Positions 24,158-33,315 are shown, numbered from the stretch's first letter. The stretch is 40,428 nt of DNA from an uncultured bacterium (GCA_938038265.1 CALHRC010000034.1:1-40428); one strand, 5' to 3'. Numbers and translations are program-made. The notes: generated from the sequence alone by a model not told the origin.

Positions 24158-25570
24158 TTATCTGAATTCAGCTTCATCAATATACTCAGTTAGTTTCTGT
24201 TCGTCTGGATAAGCCTCTTGGGGTCCCACGATTACAGTAAAAAATTTATCGGGGGTATAAAAATCCCGGGCGATTTTTCTGACATCCTCTATAGTCACTG
24301 CTTTGATCCTCTCGGGTAACTCGCTTAGGTAATTGGCAGGCATATCATCCCACAAAAGAGAAAGGTAGAGGTTTAAAAACTGTTCCGGCGTCTCATAGAG
24401 AAATACATATTTATTCAACATTGACTCTTTAGCCTGCGAGAGACGCTCTTCGGTAAGGTATTCTTCAGGTGCGGCGAGTATCCGGCGGATCTCACGGATT
24501 ACCTCGGGCAGATTTTTATTTTCGGTCTGCGCTGCGATCGTTATGCTACCCTGAAAGCGATCGCTGTCAAACGACGAGTACACGCTGTAAGCCCATCCGT
24601 TCTTGGTGCGGATCTTCTGCGCCAGCGCCGAATTAAACGAATCGCCACCAAGAATCGCATCAAACAAACGCCACGCCGTATAACGCGGGTCATTGTGTTT
24701 CATGCCAGGCGCCCGTAATACCAGAGAACTTTGGGGGATATTTTTATTTACCCGAAATACTTTTCCCGCCGGCATGGCCGGCAATTCTTGCAGCAAGTCG
24801 AACTTAAACTCTTTTCCCTCCGGCTTAAGTTTGCCAATCGTATCATTAAGAAGAGACAGTACCGCCTTACGGTCAAAGTCGCCAGCTAAAGCCACCGACA
24901 TCCTTTCAGGACGCACAATGCGGCGGTGCAAAGCGGCGAAGTCCGAAACAGCAATTCGGGAAAGGGTCGCAGTTGTCGAAATACGACTGCGCAAGTTACC
25001 GGGATAAGTACGGGTTTTGAGAACTAAAGAAACCAGAGAGGATGGATTTTCACCCCGTTGCTCAATCGAACGCAGGCTGCGTTTCTTCATGATCTCCCAA
25101 TCGTCTGAATTAAACCGAGGGTTGGCGATTACCTCAAGCGCCGTCTCAATATCTTTCAAAAAAAAATGCGCTAAGGACGATACCCCAAAACTACAACGCT
25201 CTAAACCACAACTGCCACTAAAATTGCTCGCCCGCTGCTCGAAAAATTCCGCCAGGGATTCCCGTGGCATCGATGTGGAACCAGAAAAAGTTACCATGTC
25301 TGCCATGAGCGCAGCAAGACCGGCTTTTTCCTCCGGTTCATCAATACTACCACCCAAAGTGACCAAACGAAATGAGGCCCGCGGGACCAAATTATGAGCC
25401 ATAAGGTAAACTGGAATGCCATTTGCGAGCCGCACTTGCTCAACAACCGGCAAATGAACTTCAACTTCACGCACCTGTGCTAATAAATCGGCAAAGGGTC
25501 TCTCCTGTGGTTCCGCCCGCGAAACTACAGCAATAAAGACAAGGTTCAGGCAAATTCGAATAGCTTTCAT
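24158..25570 (-). CDS. M16-family protein without zinc ligands (pseudopeptidase)
   Basis: The start at 25570 gives 470 residues with a signal peptide (1-19, ending SRA). Two M16 lobes are visible. The N-lobe opens VRLANGIPVYLMAHNLVPRASFRL, and the C-lobe has LVLRAPGMKHNDPRYTAWRLFDAILGGD and then LAQKIRTKNGWAYSVYSSF. The zinc motif HxxEH, expected at residues 87-91, reads ALMAD, so both His and the Glu are gone and the protein cannot be a standard zinc peptidase. The R..Y substrate-binding pair in the C-lobe (KIRTKNGWAY) is kept. That matches the non-catalytic partner seen in heterodimeric M16 enzymes, but no catalytic partner is within the window. It is probably periplasmic. Confidence 0.85.
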   Translation of the reverse strand: MKAIRICLNLVFIAVVSRAEPQERPFADLLAQVREVEVHLPVVEQVRLANGIPVYLMAHNLVPRASFRLVTLGGSIDEPEEKAGLAALMADMVTFSGSTSMPRESLAEFFEQRASNFSGSCGLERCSFGVSSLAHFFLKDIETALEVIANPRFNSDDWEIMKKRSLRSIEQRGENPSSLVSLVLKTRTYPGNLRSRISTTATLSRIAVSDFAALHRRIVRPERMSVALAGDFDRKAVLSLLNDTIGKLKPEGKEFKFDLLQELPAMPAGKVFRVNKNIPQSSLVLRAPGMKHNDPRYTAWRLFDAILGGDSFNSALAQKIRTKNGWAYSVYSSFDSDRFQGSITIAAQTENKNLPEVIREIRRILAAPEEYLTEERLSQAKESMLNKYVFLYETPEQFLNLYLSLLWDDMPANYLSELPERIKAVTIEDVRKIARDFYTPDKFFTVIVGPQEAYPDEQKLTEYIDEAEFR

Positions 25571-25657
25571 AGCACCACAAAGAAAGTGCCGTTCAGACAA
25601 ACAATTCTTTAATAAACCTTGACCCGCTATAGTGGTTTTGCCGATGGGTTTAATAAT

Positions 25658-26713
25658 ATGGAAGAAATACGTCGGAAGTTACAGCGCTTGCAGAAGAAAA
25701 TAAAACAGAAGGGCAATGAACGTCTAACGTTCATGATTATCCCGCATAACGAAGCGCACATCTTCAACCTGCAACTGAGTAAATTCACCATCGTCTTTGC
25801 TATCCTCATTGCGCTCACTATTTTAGTTACTTCGGGGTTCTCTGTCAAGCTGCAGCAGAATATCAAACAAGAAGCCGCAGAGCTCTACTCCACAGAAAAT
25901 GCTTTCGTGACCGAACGCCAGCACTACCGCGTACATTACAGAAAGTTCAACGCGCGCCACCGCCAACTGCGCGAAAACCTCACGGCACTGATGATAAAAG
26001 CGGAGTTGATCCAAGAAAGCGATTTGCTCTTCCGTAATGATAATTCGCTGAGCACAATTGCGAACATCCAACTTGAACGCGAAAGTGAACAGTTTCTGCA
26101 GCAACTGAAAAACCGCGAAACATCCGCCCAAGAAGCTGGCACCACACTCGCCCAAATACGAGAACGACTGCTGGCCAATGATAACAAGAGTGTTGAAAAA
26201 TTTTCTTATGGGTCGGATGTCGTAGAATTCCGCGAGCTTCACCTGGAATTAAAAGAAACTATCGCAGCTATGAAATCTTTCAAGCGCTTCATCAGTGAAC
26301 GCGAAAATGTACAGAAAAGCCTGCCTTACTCCTGGCCAATTGGCGGTGGGCATTTCACCTCTTTCTATGGACCACGCATTTCGCCCTTCGGTTATTCCCG
26401 CGACTTTCATACCGGCATTGACTTAGCCGACGAAATTGGCACACCTATCTATGCGGCCGCAGACGGCATCGTCGCCCTATCAGGTTACAACGGCGGTTAT
26501 GGCATTTCAGTAAAATTACAGCACCGCTTTGGCTACATGACCCTTTATGCCCACATGAGCAGCACCTATGTCTATACCGGACAATCTGTTAAAAAAGGCC
26601 AAATGATTGGCCGCGTCGGAACAACCGGTCGTTCGACAGGTCCGCATTTACATTATGAAGTGCGCCTCTATGACCGCCACATTGATCCGCTGCCGTTTTT
26701 AACTTCGCTGTAA
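25658..26713 (+). CDS. Membrane-anchored M23 peptidase with coiled coil
   Basis: The ATG at 25658 (MEEIRRKLQRLQ) is the preferred start and gives 351 residues; the open frame reaches a TTG at 25619. A basic cytoplasmic segment (1-35) is followed by a membrane helix (about 42-65, FTIVFAILIALTILVTSGF). About 68-220 is a coiled-coil-rich stretch. About 232-345 is the M23 domain with FHTGIDLADEIGTPIYAAADG (His and Asp ligands) and GPHLHYEVRLYDRHIDPLPFL (HLH). All ligands are present, so it should cut peptidoglycan. The anchor-coil-M23 layout is that of septal or cell-shape endopeptidases and their regulators. It is divergent from the M16 gene. Confidence 0.88.
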   Translation: MEEIRRKLQRLQKKIKQKGNERLTFMIIPHNEAHIFNLQLSKFTIVFAILIALTILVTSGFSVKLQQNIKQEAAELYSTENAFVTERQHYRVHYRKFNARHRQLRENLTALMIKAELIQESDLLFRNDNSLSTIANIQLERESEQFLQQLKNRETSAQEAGTTLAQIRERLLANDNKSVEKFSYGSDVVEFRELHLELKETIAAMKSFKRFISERENVQKSLPYSWPIGGGHFTSFYGPRISPFGYSRDFHTGIDLADEIGTPIYAAADGIVALSGYNGGYGISVKLQHRFGYMTLYAHMSSTYVYTGQSVKKGQMIGRVGTTGRSTGPHLHYEVRLYDRHIDPLPFLTSL

Positions 26714-26735
26714 GTTTAGAGCAGCTTTCCTAAGA

Positions 26736-27674
26736 TTAAAGACTGGTTTTTTTCTTGTATTCTTTCGCTGGCGCGGATGTTTTTGTCTTAACTTCAGACT
26801 TGCCTGAAGGCAATAATTTTTTTCTGCCAGTAACAACCTTCCTACGCCTGGGGATACTGCCACCCTCATTGGGGTTGTTATCAGCATCTTGTTGGGGTGA
26901 GACTTCAGACACCTCTGGCGAGACTGCAGCTGCTTCATGCATCTCAATACATTTGAGGTACTTAAAATAAGCGCGCAGTACTGTGGTTAGCGTCACAGTC
27001 AAACCATCCACCCCCTGCAGAAAACCACCCTTGAGAAAAAATTTTCGGAGAAAAGCAACGAAAGCGTGCAACACGGGCGCCATTTTCGTGGGCCTCTTAC
27101 CCTTTTGGTACATCGCCCAGGCATCTCGGCTAGACAGGGCATTGACCCGTTCAAGCCAGTGACTGTAGTTTTCATAAGTGCGGTGTAACAGATGTGCCCT
27201 TACCTTATGAATCTTTTTTGCTTCTACCCTTGAATGAGCTTTGCGTGGCAGGTAGCCAGCACGGGAACGGTGGTACAGGCGCACCACATAGTCGGGATAG
27301 AAACCAGCCGCCCTGATCCAGTGCTTGCCGACAAAATTCCTACGCCGAAAAGCATAGGCATCGACAGAGTCATCATTGAGGTTAATAGATCGGATATAGG
27401 CAACCATGTCCTGGTCAAGACGCTCATCGGCATCAATGCTTAAAATCCAGTCATGCCGGGCGTGGGGCACTGCCCAGGCTTTCTGCGGACCATCCCCCAG
27501 GTATTCTTGGTGAAACACACGGGCACCGGCTGCTCTGGCAATTTTAGCAGTGCTATCCGTTGTCTTGGTATCGACAATGACAATAACTTCGTCGCAGACC
27601 TGTTGTGCCGAGGCAATACAGCCAGCAATATCTTTTTCTTCGTTATAGGCAATGATGGTAGCAGTAATCTTCAT
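26736..27674 (-). CDS. GT2-family glycosyltransferase with basic tail
   Basis: This 312-residue protein is a family 2 glycosyltransferase of the WaaE/KdtX-like group that acts in lipopolysaccharide core or surface-glycan synthesis at the inner face of the membrane. It opens MKITATIIAYNEEKDIAGCIASA and has the nucleotide-sugar DAD motif in SIDADERLD (about residues 93-100). GKHWIRAAGFYPDYVVRLYHR and HLLHRTYENYSHWLERVNALSSRDA are the acceptor-side region. FLQGVDGLTVTLTTVLRAYFKYLK is an amphipathic C-terminal segment. After about 240 the remaining 70 residues are low-complexity and Lys/Arg/Ser-rich, unusual for the family and perhaps a membrane or partner contact. It is divergent from two methyltransferase genes, which may belong to the same glycan pathway. 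Confidence 0.88.
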   Translation of the reverse strand: MKITATIIAYNEEKDIAGCIASAQQVCDEVIVIVDTKTTDSTAKIARAAGARVFHQEYLGDGPQKAWAVPHARHDWILSIDADERLDQDMVAYIRSINLNDDSVDAYAFRRRNFVGKHWIRAAGFYPDYVVRLYHRSRAGYLPRKAHSRVEAKKIHKVRAHLLHRTYENYSHWLERVNALSSRDAWAMYQKGKRPTKMAPVLHAFVAFLRKFFLKGGFLQGVDGLTVTLTTVLRAYFKYLKCIEMHEAAAVSPEVSEVSPQQDADNNPNEGGSIPRRRKVVTGRKKLLPSGKSEVKTKTSAPAKEYKKKTSL

Positions 27675-27745
27675 ACAATTCTGAGTAGCAACTTTTTTCG
27701 CAGAACCAATGGCTGCTACCTGACGATAATGGAAGTGTTGTCAGC
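27675..27745. promoter_or_regulatory. Divergent region between glycosyltransferase and methyltransferase
   Basis: Within these 71 bases GTAGCA pairs with TGCTAC and CTGAC pairs with GTCAG, the second just ahead of the ATG at 27746. Both genes must be driven from here if they are not read through from elsewhere. No convincing -35/-10 pair was found. Confidence 0.3.
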
Positions 27746-28357
27746 ATGAGAAGCCAATTTCAGAACCAGATCCAATGGGAACAACATTACACGCGCGAGC
27801 GCTCCCGGCAGCAATATCCCGATGAAAATGTGGTGCGTTATTTTAGCCGACTGTTGCGCCAATTGCCTGCAGAGAGCCAGCTCACGGTATTGGATTTGGG
27901 CACCGGCTCCGGACGGCATCTGCAATACCTCAATACCCTGCCGCTGCGCGCCTTTGGCTGCGATTATTCTTGGGAAGCTATTAAACTATTGCCACACACA
28001 ATTCAGGCACATGCAGCAGAGCTACCATTTCGGGCTCTATCTTTTGATGTAGTACTCTGCTGGGGTGTCCTGCACTACCTGCCAGCAGAAGAAATTCCCT
28101 CTCTGACCAGCGAAGTCTGGCGCATCTTAAAACCCGGCGGACGCTTTTTCCTTACTGTACGCAGCGATCTTGACACCCACCTCGCACAGACTATAGAGCA
28201 GGGGGATCTCGCCGGCGGAAAAGTAAAGCTCTACTCGGAGCAGGAAGCAAAATCTCTGCTGCAAGCTTTCCGCAATATACAGACAGGATTTATCTCCCGC
28301 CGACCGTTGGGAGAAAGCGGACTTATTGCCCACCATATTTTGGAAGGAATCAAATGA
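27746..28357 (+). CDS. Class I SAM-dependent methyltransferase
   Basis: This 203-residue protein has the Rossmann methyltransferase signature: LTVLDLGTGSGRHLQYL (motif I, SAM binding, about 47-63), FGCDYSWEAIKLL (acidic loop), AAELPFRALSFDVVLCWGVLHYL (motif IV region) and EVWRILKPGGRFFLTVRS (post-IV). The C-terminus, HHILEGIK, overlaps the next gene by four bases (ATGA). The substrate is unknown. Its neighbours, a second methyltransferase and a divergent glycosyltransferase, suggest glycan or small-molecule modification, which is inference. Confidence 0.88.
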   Translation: MRSQFQNQIQWEQHYTRERSRQQYPDENVVRYFSRLLRQLPAESQLTVLDLGTGSGRHLQYLNTLPLRAFGCDYSWEAIKLLPHTIQAHAAELPFRALSFDVVLCWGVLHYLPAEEIPSLTSEVWRILKPGGRFFLTVRSDLDTHLAQTIEQGDLAGGKVKLYSEQEAKSLLQAFRNIQTGFISRRPLGESGLIAHHILEGIK

Positions 28358-29265
28358 CTGATACCTGCCCGGTCTGTCAATCTTCAGACACACAAAAAAA
28401 ATATATCATTAAGCGCTTTCAATCCCCCTTTGTGATGAAACTCTGCAATAACTGCCACTGTCTGTTCCAAAGCCCGATGCCTGAAAATGCCGACCAATAC
28501 TATGACGCCGCTTATTATGATGGCACAGCAGAATTTTCATATACCGATGAACGTCGCCGCTACCGTTTTGCAGCTTACGTGTATCGTGCCCGGCTTAAGA
28601 CAATCCTGCGCTACCTGCCAAGGGAATTGCATGGCGGCAGATTCCTCGATGTGGGCTGCAGCTTCGGCGGCCTAACCCTTACCGCTAGCCGCTGGTTTGA
28701 AGCTTACGGCATAGATATCTCACGCTATGCCATTGAACAAGGTCGGGCCTGGCTACAAGAAATTTCCCCCGGCTGCACTGTACAACTTGAACATGGTTCG
28801 CTTACACGACTTCCAGCAAATAGAGTTTTTACTCCCGAAAATTTTGCTGTCATTACGCTAATTGAAGTGGCCGAACACCTATCTAATCCGCGGCAGGCTT
28901 TTGCCAAAGCGTATGAATTATTACAACCCGGTGGCATGTTGGTAATACAAACAGCAAATTTTGCAGGCTGGCAAGCCATCAATGCCGGTGCTGGCTACCA
29001 TTATTTTTTGCCGGGACATTTGGTCTGCTACACAGCCACCGCTCTCAAGAATCTGCTGCGGGAGCAGGGTTTTGTCTCTTTCAAAGAATTTTTTCCAGTA
29101 GATTTTTCCCTGTGGGCTAAATTATGCAAATCACGGGGAGACTTTAAGAAAATAACGGACTACCAGCGTTGGCTGACAATCACCTGGTATCATCTTAAGG
29201 GAAAATTTTTCTGGCGAGGGCGCCCGCTGGTATCTTCTTACGTTTTATATGCATTCAAAAGTTAG
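28354..29265 (+). CDS. Zinc-ribbon plus SAM methyltransferase
   Basis: This 303-residue protein has an N-terminal zinc ribbon (CPVCQSSD ... CNNCHCLF, residues about 5-38) and then a class I methyltransferase domain with FLDVGCSFGGLTLTAS (motif I, about 92-107), AYGIDISRYAIEQG, VITLIEVAEHLSNPRQAF and LLQPGGMLVIQT. The CxxC-x(n)-CxxC plus methyltransferase layout, with the HYFLPGHLVCYT stretch, is typical of sugar or secondary-metabolite C-methyltransferases. The ATG overlaps the previous stop (ATGA), so the two methyltransferases are translationally coupled and probably work on one pathway. The substrate is unknown. Confidence 0.88.
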   Translation: MTDTCPVCQSSDTQKKYIIKRFQSPFVMKLCNNCHCLFQSPMPENADQYYDAAYYDGTAEFSYTDERRRYRFAAYVYRARLKTILRYLPRELHGGRFLDVGCSFGGLTLTASRWFEAYGIDISRYAIEQGRAWLQEISPGCTVQLEHGSLTRLPANRVFTPENFAVITLIEVAEHLSNPRQAFAKAYELLQPGGMLVIQTANFAGWQAINAGAGYHYFLPGHLVCYTATALKNLLREQGFVSFKEFFPVDFSLWAKLCKSRGDFKKITDYQRWLTITWYHLKGKFFWRGRPLVSSYVLYAFKS

Positions 29266-29399
29266 TGGCGCTAACGAATCCCAGAGAAACCTTAAACCGA
29301 CCATCTGAGATTCAGAAAAACTGTTGCCATTTCAGACAAAACCAGAATAAAGACAAAACGTTACCGGCTTTTCAGGCCAGCAAACAAATGGAGGATATT

Positions 29400-30515
29400 A
29401 TGAAACTAAAAGAAATCTTCAAGCGGTTAGATATGACCATCCCGCCAAAGACAGGTGAAATTCCCAAAGAAGTCATGCGTTTGGTACAGCACAGTGACGC
29501 CGGTCGCAGCCTGTCGAGTAAAGCTGCGAAAACAGATAACTCGCTCGAAAATCTGCTTGAAAAGGTACTGCCCGATTCTGTCTTAAGTCCCGGTGCCCAT
29601 TTTCACAGTATTACTCTCGATACTTCTACCACGGGTTTTTCGGCCGTTTTAGATGGGAAACAGCGACTTGCCTGGTTTCTATTATTTGTCTCAAAAGGGC
29701 GCATGTCAGCAGATATTGACCTGCCGGTAGTGCAGATCAACTGCGGCGCAAATTCCGAAGATGATATGGCCGATAACCACTGGTTTATCCATCCAGCCAG
29801 AATCCGTGAATTTTTACTGCGCCACTGGCAATCTGCAGATCGAGGAATTACATCGGGACCTACCACCGGTGTCTCGTCTATGCCACGCGAAGAAGTTATC
29901 TCTCATTTTACACGGCGAATCGTGCGGCATTTGTCATCCATTTCCAATTCCGGCTCTCATGCAAGCGAAAGCGCGCTACTAGCGCTTACCCTGAGTCGTT
30001 ATTTGCCTCAGGTGAGGATCGCTGAAATATTACGCCGCAGCGAAGCCTGGGTATCGGCAGCTTGTTCGTTGGGGCAGCTCGAAGAACAATATCTTGCGGC
30101 CCTCGAAAATAATACCATAAGCTACTCTGCTGCCCTTTTGCTGGCGGAAGCCCAGATGCCTGAAGAGCGTGCTCTACTTTTTGAATTAGCCACAGCCCAC
30201 AAGCTTACCACACGTTCCCTGAGGGTGGCGCTGCAATTTTTGCGTCTTAATGATGGTTTTGCCCGGCGCACCGATGCTCTGGCAAAGCTACTAAAATTGC
30301 TTTCAGAAAGACTTATCAGCCTTAAAGATAATTATTTTGCGCGTCTGAAACTTATCTTTCGTAACCGCCGGCCCCTGTGGCAAATACGTTTTTTTCACAA
30401 GAAAAAGAAAATTGCAGTAAAAGATAATCTTCAGACAGGGTCCGAAGTTACTTACCGCGGTTTATTGCAAAAACTGCAGGATGCCGAGGCAGCTTTAGCC
30501 CAATTTCCGCTGTAG
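29400..30515 (+). CDS. ParB-HTH-like protein
   Basis: The ATG at 29400 has GGAGG 5 bases upstream and is the true start. The open frame from 29265 only overlaps the previous gene. The protein has 371 residues. The N-terminal 190 residues are unrecognised and lack the ParB/Srx GERR motif. About 215-315 looks like the ParB/Spo0J helix-turn-helix: LSRYLPQVRIAEILRRSEAWVSAACSLGQLEEQYLAALENNTISYSAALLLAEA follows the pattern of a HTH plus the IS-x-x-AA segment. The C-terminus is basic and helical (RLKLIFRNRRPLWQIRFFHKKKK). It is not beside parA and is unlikely to be the chromosome-segregation ParB. A DNA-binding regulator is possible. Confidence 0.65.
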   Translation: MKLKEIFKRLDMTIPPKTGEIPKEVMRLVQHSDAGRSLSSKAAKTDNSLENLLEKVLPDSVLSPGAHFHSITLDTSTTGFSAVLDGKQRLAWFLLFVSKGRMSADIDLPVVQINCGANSEDDMADNHWFIHPARIREFLLRHWQSADRGITSGPTTGVSSMPREEVISHFTRRIVRHLSSISNSGSHASESALLALTLSRYLPQVRIAEILRRSEAWVSAACSLGQLEEQYLAALENNTISYSAALLLAEAQMPEERALLFELATAHKLTTRSLRVALQFLRLNDGFARRTDALAKLLKLLSERLISLKDNYFARLKLIFRNRRPLWQIRFFHKKKKIAVKDNLQTGSEVTYRGLLQKLQDAEAALAQFPL

Positions 30516-30721
30516 AGCAGGCAACACAAAGCCGCCGGTAGCACTAAAGCCGGCTAGATAAATGTCTAAAATACCAATGCCTTAACACAGGAGGGACAAC
30601 TTATATCCTTTGAGGCTTTTAATAGACTTCAGACAGTTATATTATAACTCTCTTATAGACACTCGAAACAATTTACCGGGAAATACCTTTACTGTGTGAA
30701 TCTCAAGCCCCCTGTGGCGGC
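30516..30721. other. Gap before purL with terminator-like hairpin
   Basis: AGCCG (30530-30534) pairs with CGGCT (30551-30555) shortly after the previous stop, a possible terminator. An AGGAGG at 30589-30594 has no start codon at proper distance. The -10-like TATATT/TATAAC at about 30639-30648 is a possible purL promoter without a clear -35. No riboswitch (for example purine or PRPP type) signature was recognised. Confidence 0.35.
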
Positions 30722-33001
30722 ATGGTATTGGCAGATCGCATTGGCAACAAAGAAGAAGCACAAAAATTGGGACTTTTGGAAAGTGAATATGAGCTGATCT
30801 GTGATGGCTTAGGACGTGCTCCAACCTTTACCGAACTGGCCATGTTCTCAGGCATGTGGTCAGAGCACTGTTCTTACAAAAATTCTATTCTGCTATTAAA
30901 ACAGCTCTACAGCCAGTCAGATCGTCTGCTGGCTAAACCTGGTGAAGAAAATGCCGGTGCATTGAGGCTTGACGATCGCCTTGCTGTGGTATTTAAAATT
31001 GAATCGCACAACCATCCCTCTGCTATTGAGCCTTACCAGGGTGCTGCCACAGGAGTAGGCGGTATCATGCGCGATATATTTACTATGGGCGCGCGACCAA
31101 TAATCTCTCTCAATTCACTACGTTTTGGTAACCCGACTGAACCGCGCAATAAATGGCTATTGAAAAATGTCGTCAAGGGTATTGGTGATTATGGCAACGC
31201 ACTGGGGATTGCCTGCGCTGCTGGTGAAATTTTTTTTCATGATAGCTATTCCAAAAATCCATTAGTTAATGCCATGACAGTAGGTATTGCCGAAATTGAT
31301 AAGATGGCTTCGGCCAGAGCGGGAAAACCTGGTAACCTAGTAATCTATGTTGGTGCGAAAACCGGGCGCGATGGTATTCACGGCGCCAGCTTTGCATCGA
31401 AAGAGCTATCCAATGAATCGGCGGAAGAACGCAGTGCCGTGCAGGTAGGCGACCCTTTCATGGAAAAGCTGCTGATGGAAGCAACTCTCGAATGTCTGAA
31501 GAAAAAGTTAGTTGTAGCCATCCAGGATATGGGGGCGGCGGGCTTAGTCAGCTCTTCTAGCGAAATGTCTGCATCCGGCGGAGTCGGCATGCGACTGGCG
31601 TTAGAAAAAGTGCCTGCACGTGAAGAAGGCATGGAACCGTTTGAATTCATGCTTTCTGAAAGCCAAGAGCGCATGCTCCTTATTGTTGAAAAAGATCGAA
31701 AAGAAGAAGTGCTGGCTGTCTTTGAAAAGTGGGAGCTTGACGCTGCAGTCATAGGCGAGACCACTGCTGGTAAAAATCTCACTATCAGCTTTCATGGAAA
31801 GATTTACGCCGACCTACCCGCAGAGCTCCTGGCGAAAAAAGCGCCGCGCTATGAAAGGGAATTCCAAAAACCGGCTCACGATTTGTGGGCGCGATTTAAT
31901 CACGAGAGTCACCAGACACCAGATGATTTTTCACAACTGCTTACCAAAAATGATACTGAGGGATTGGGTATTTTTCTGCAACAGTTGCTCTCAGAGCCTA
32001 ACTTCGCCTCAAAAGAACCAGTCTATGAACAGTACGACACAGATATTGGCTTAGGCAAAATTATCGGGCCGGGACAAAATGCCGGCGTCTATCGGGTACC
32101 TAATAGCCAGATGGCTCTATCGGTAACGGTAGATGGTAACGGATTTTATGTCGCACAAGAGCCTTACTTAGGAGCACAACACACTGTCGCTGAATGTTAC
32201 CGTAATATTGTATCTTCCGGCGCAACTCCCATTGGTCTCACCAACTGCCTGAATTTTGCCAACCCTTATAAGCCCGAAAATTTTTACTTCTTTCGCAATG
32301 CTGTACTCGGCATGTCAGACGCTTGTGCTAAGCTTAAGATTCCGATTACTGGAGGAAATGTCTCTTTCTATAACGAGTCGGAGGATGGACCGGTTTTACC
32401 CACTCCTACTATGGGTATGGTTGGCCTGTTAGAAGACGCTTCATACACCTTGCCTGCCATCCTGCAACCGGGAGAGAGATTAGCTGTGTTGGGGTTTTTT
32501 AAACCCCAGCTTGGGGGATCGCTCTACGCATACCTGCGCCGACGGAGCTTCGGCGGGGTATTACCGCCTCTCGACCTGGAACAAGAAATCCGCTGTGGCG
32601 AATTGTTGCTCTCTCTCAATCGCAAGAAGCTACTCAGCGGAGCCATTGATCTATCTTTCGGTGGATTGCTCTATGCTGCCCTACGACTTGTGTTTGCTGC
32701 AAACCGCAAAAACCGGCAGACATCTGGTTTAGACCTCTGCGGGGTACTATCCTTACCCGTAAAGCAAAGTGCAGTTAACTTCGATGAACTGTACTTTGGA
32801 GAATCAGCGCATAGTTACCTTGTAGCGTATTTGCCTGAAAAGGAAAAAGAAATTGTGGACATAGCAACTAGGGCCGGTGTTCCCTTCCAGCCAATCGGTA
32901 TGGGACTACCGGCTGATCTTCTAAAGCTTGGTGATGCCGAAATAGTTATGTCTCAATTGCAGAGCAGTTTTGAAAATGGATTAAAACTATTGTTTTACTA
33001 A
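30722..33001 (+). CDS. purL: Phosphoribosylformylglycinamidine synthase, PurL subunit
   Basis: PurL is the ATP-dependent synthetase of the fourth purine step, working with PurS and the glutaminase PurQ. This 759-residue protein is the small (PurL-II) type. Landmarks are EYELICDGLGRAPTFTELAMFSGMWSEHCSYKNS, then FKIESHNHPSAIEPYQGAATGVGGI (the catalytic loop), GMSDACAKLKIPITGGNVSFYNE and the C-terminal AIR-synthase-like half. The ATG at 30722 has no strong ribosome site; the frame stays open to about 30659 without a better start. No purS or purQ gene adjoins it in this window, which is unusual because they are often neighbours. Length and motifs leave little doubt about the family. Confidence 0.95.
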   Translation: MVLADRIGNKEEAQKLGLLESEYELICDGLGRAPTFTELAMFSGMWSEHCSYKNSILLLKQLYSQSDRLLAKPGEENAGALRLDDRLAVVFKIESHNHPSAIEPYQGAATGVGGIMRDIFTMGARPIISLNSLRFGNPTEPRNKWLLKNVVKGIGDYGNALGIACAAGEIFFHDSYSKNPLVNAMTVGIAEIDKMASARAGKPGNLVIYVGAKTGRDGIHGASFASKELSNESAEERSAVQVGDPFMEKLLMEATLECLKKKLVVAIQDMGAAGLVSSSSEMSASGGVGMRLALEKVPAREEGMEPFEFMLSESQERMLLIVEKDRKEEVLAVFEKWELDAAVIGETTAGKNLTISFHGKIYADLPAELLAKKAPRYEREFQKPAHDLWARFNHESHQTPDDFSQLLTKNDTEGLGIFLQQLLSEPNFASKEPVYEQYDTDIGLGKIIGPGQNAGVYRVPNSQMALSVTVDGNGFYVAQEPYLGAQHTVAECYRNIVSSGATPIGLTNCLNFANPYKPENFYFFRNAVLGMSDACAKLKIPITGGNVSFYNESEDGPVLPTPTMGMVGLLEDASYTLPAILQPGERLAVLGFFKPQLGGSLYAYLRRRSFGGVLPPLDLEQEIRCGELLLSLNRKKLLSGAIDLSFGGLLYAALRLVFAANRKNRQTSGLDLCGVLSLPVKQSAVNFDELYFGESAHSYLVAYLPEKEKEIVDIATRAGVPFQPIGMGLPADLLKLGDAEIVMSQLQSSFENGLKLLFY

Positions 33002-33256
33002 AAGTATCTACTCAGAATGTCGGGCATAACAGCAGAAACTCAAAATGGACCACTCCCTTATATCTAGGGCGGCGTGCTTTCTAGGCCTGGCTAACCCCGG
33101 TATTCCTCAACCAGAAAACAGCGTACCTCTTGGGGGTTAACAAGCTTAGCCGATTACTTTTGCGTTAGCAATCTCTGCCTCGCCTAACTGGAAGAGTTAA
33201 AAGCCATCTCTTGCGGGGCTCACGAAAAGGCAGCAGCGCAGCAACTCACCTTTGGG
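33002..33256. other. Intergenic region downstream of purL
   Basis: This is the first part of a 424-base gap between the convergent purL and the hadB-like gene. TAACCCC (33092-33098) pairs with GGGGTTA (33133-33139). A frame at 33211-33411 overlaps the repeat and has no ribosome site, so I do not call it. No gene is visible here. Confidence 0.4.
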
Positions 33257-33315
33257 GTTCAGGAATTACTGAACATGCTGTGGATTTTCATACTGGATGG
33301 GGAATTCCCTACCAG
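33257..33315 (+). repeat. Interspersed repeat block alpha, copy 2
   Basis: A perfect hairpin GTTCAG-GAATTA-CTGAAC (33257-33274) is followed by GTGGATTT and a stem, CTGG...CCAG (33293-33315), with GGGGAATTCCC at its centre. It matches copy 1 at 14471-14531: 28 of 30 core bases are identical and the two differ in length by two bases. In copy 2 the first hairpin is perfect where copy 1 has a mismatch. Downstream bases (about 33316-33350) with a CTTGG/CCAAG stem only faintly resemble the beta element. Confidence 0.75.

Noticed and set aside
30610-30696. Short TTG frame downstream of an AGGAGG, ahead of purL
   Set aside because: The spacing from the AGGAGG to the TTG is about 15 bases, too long, and the 28-residue product has no recognisable similarity. 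A leader peptide cannot be excluded.
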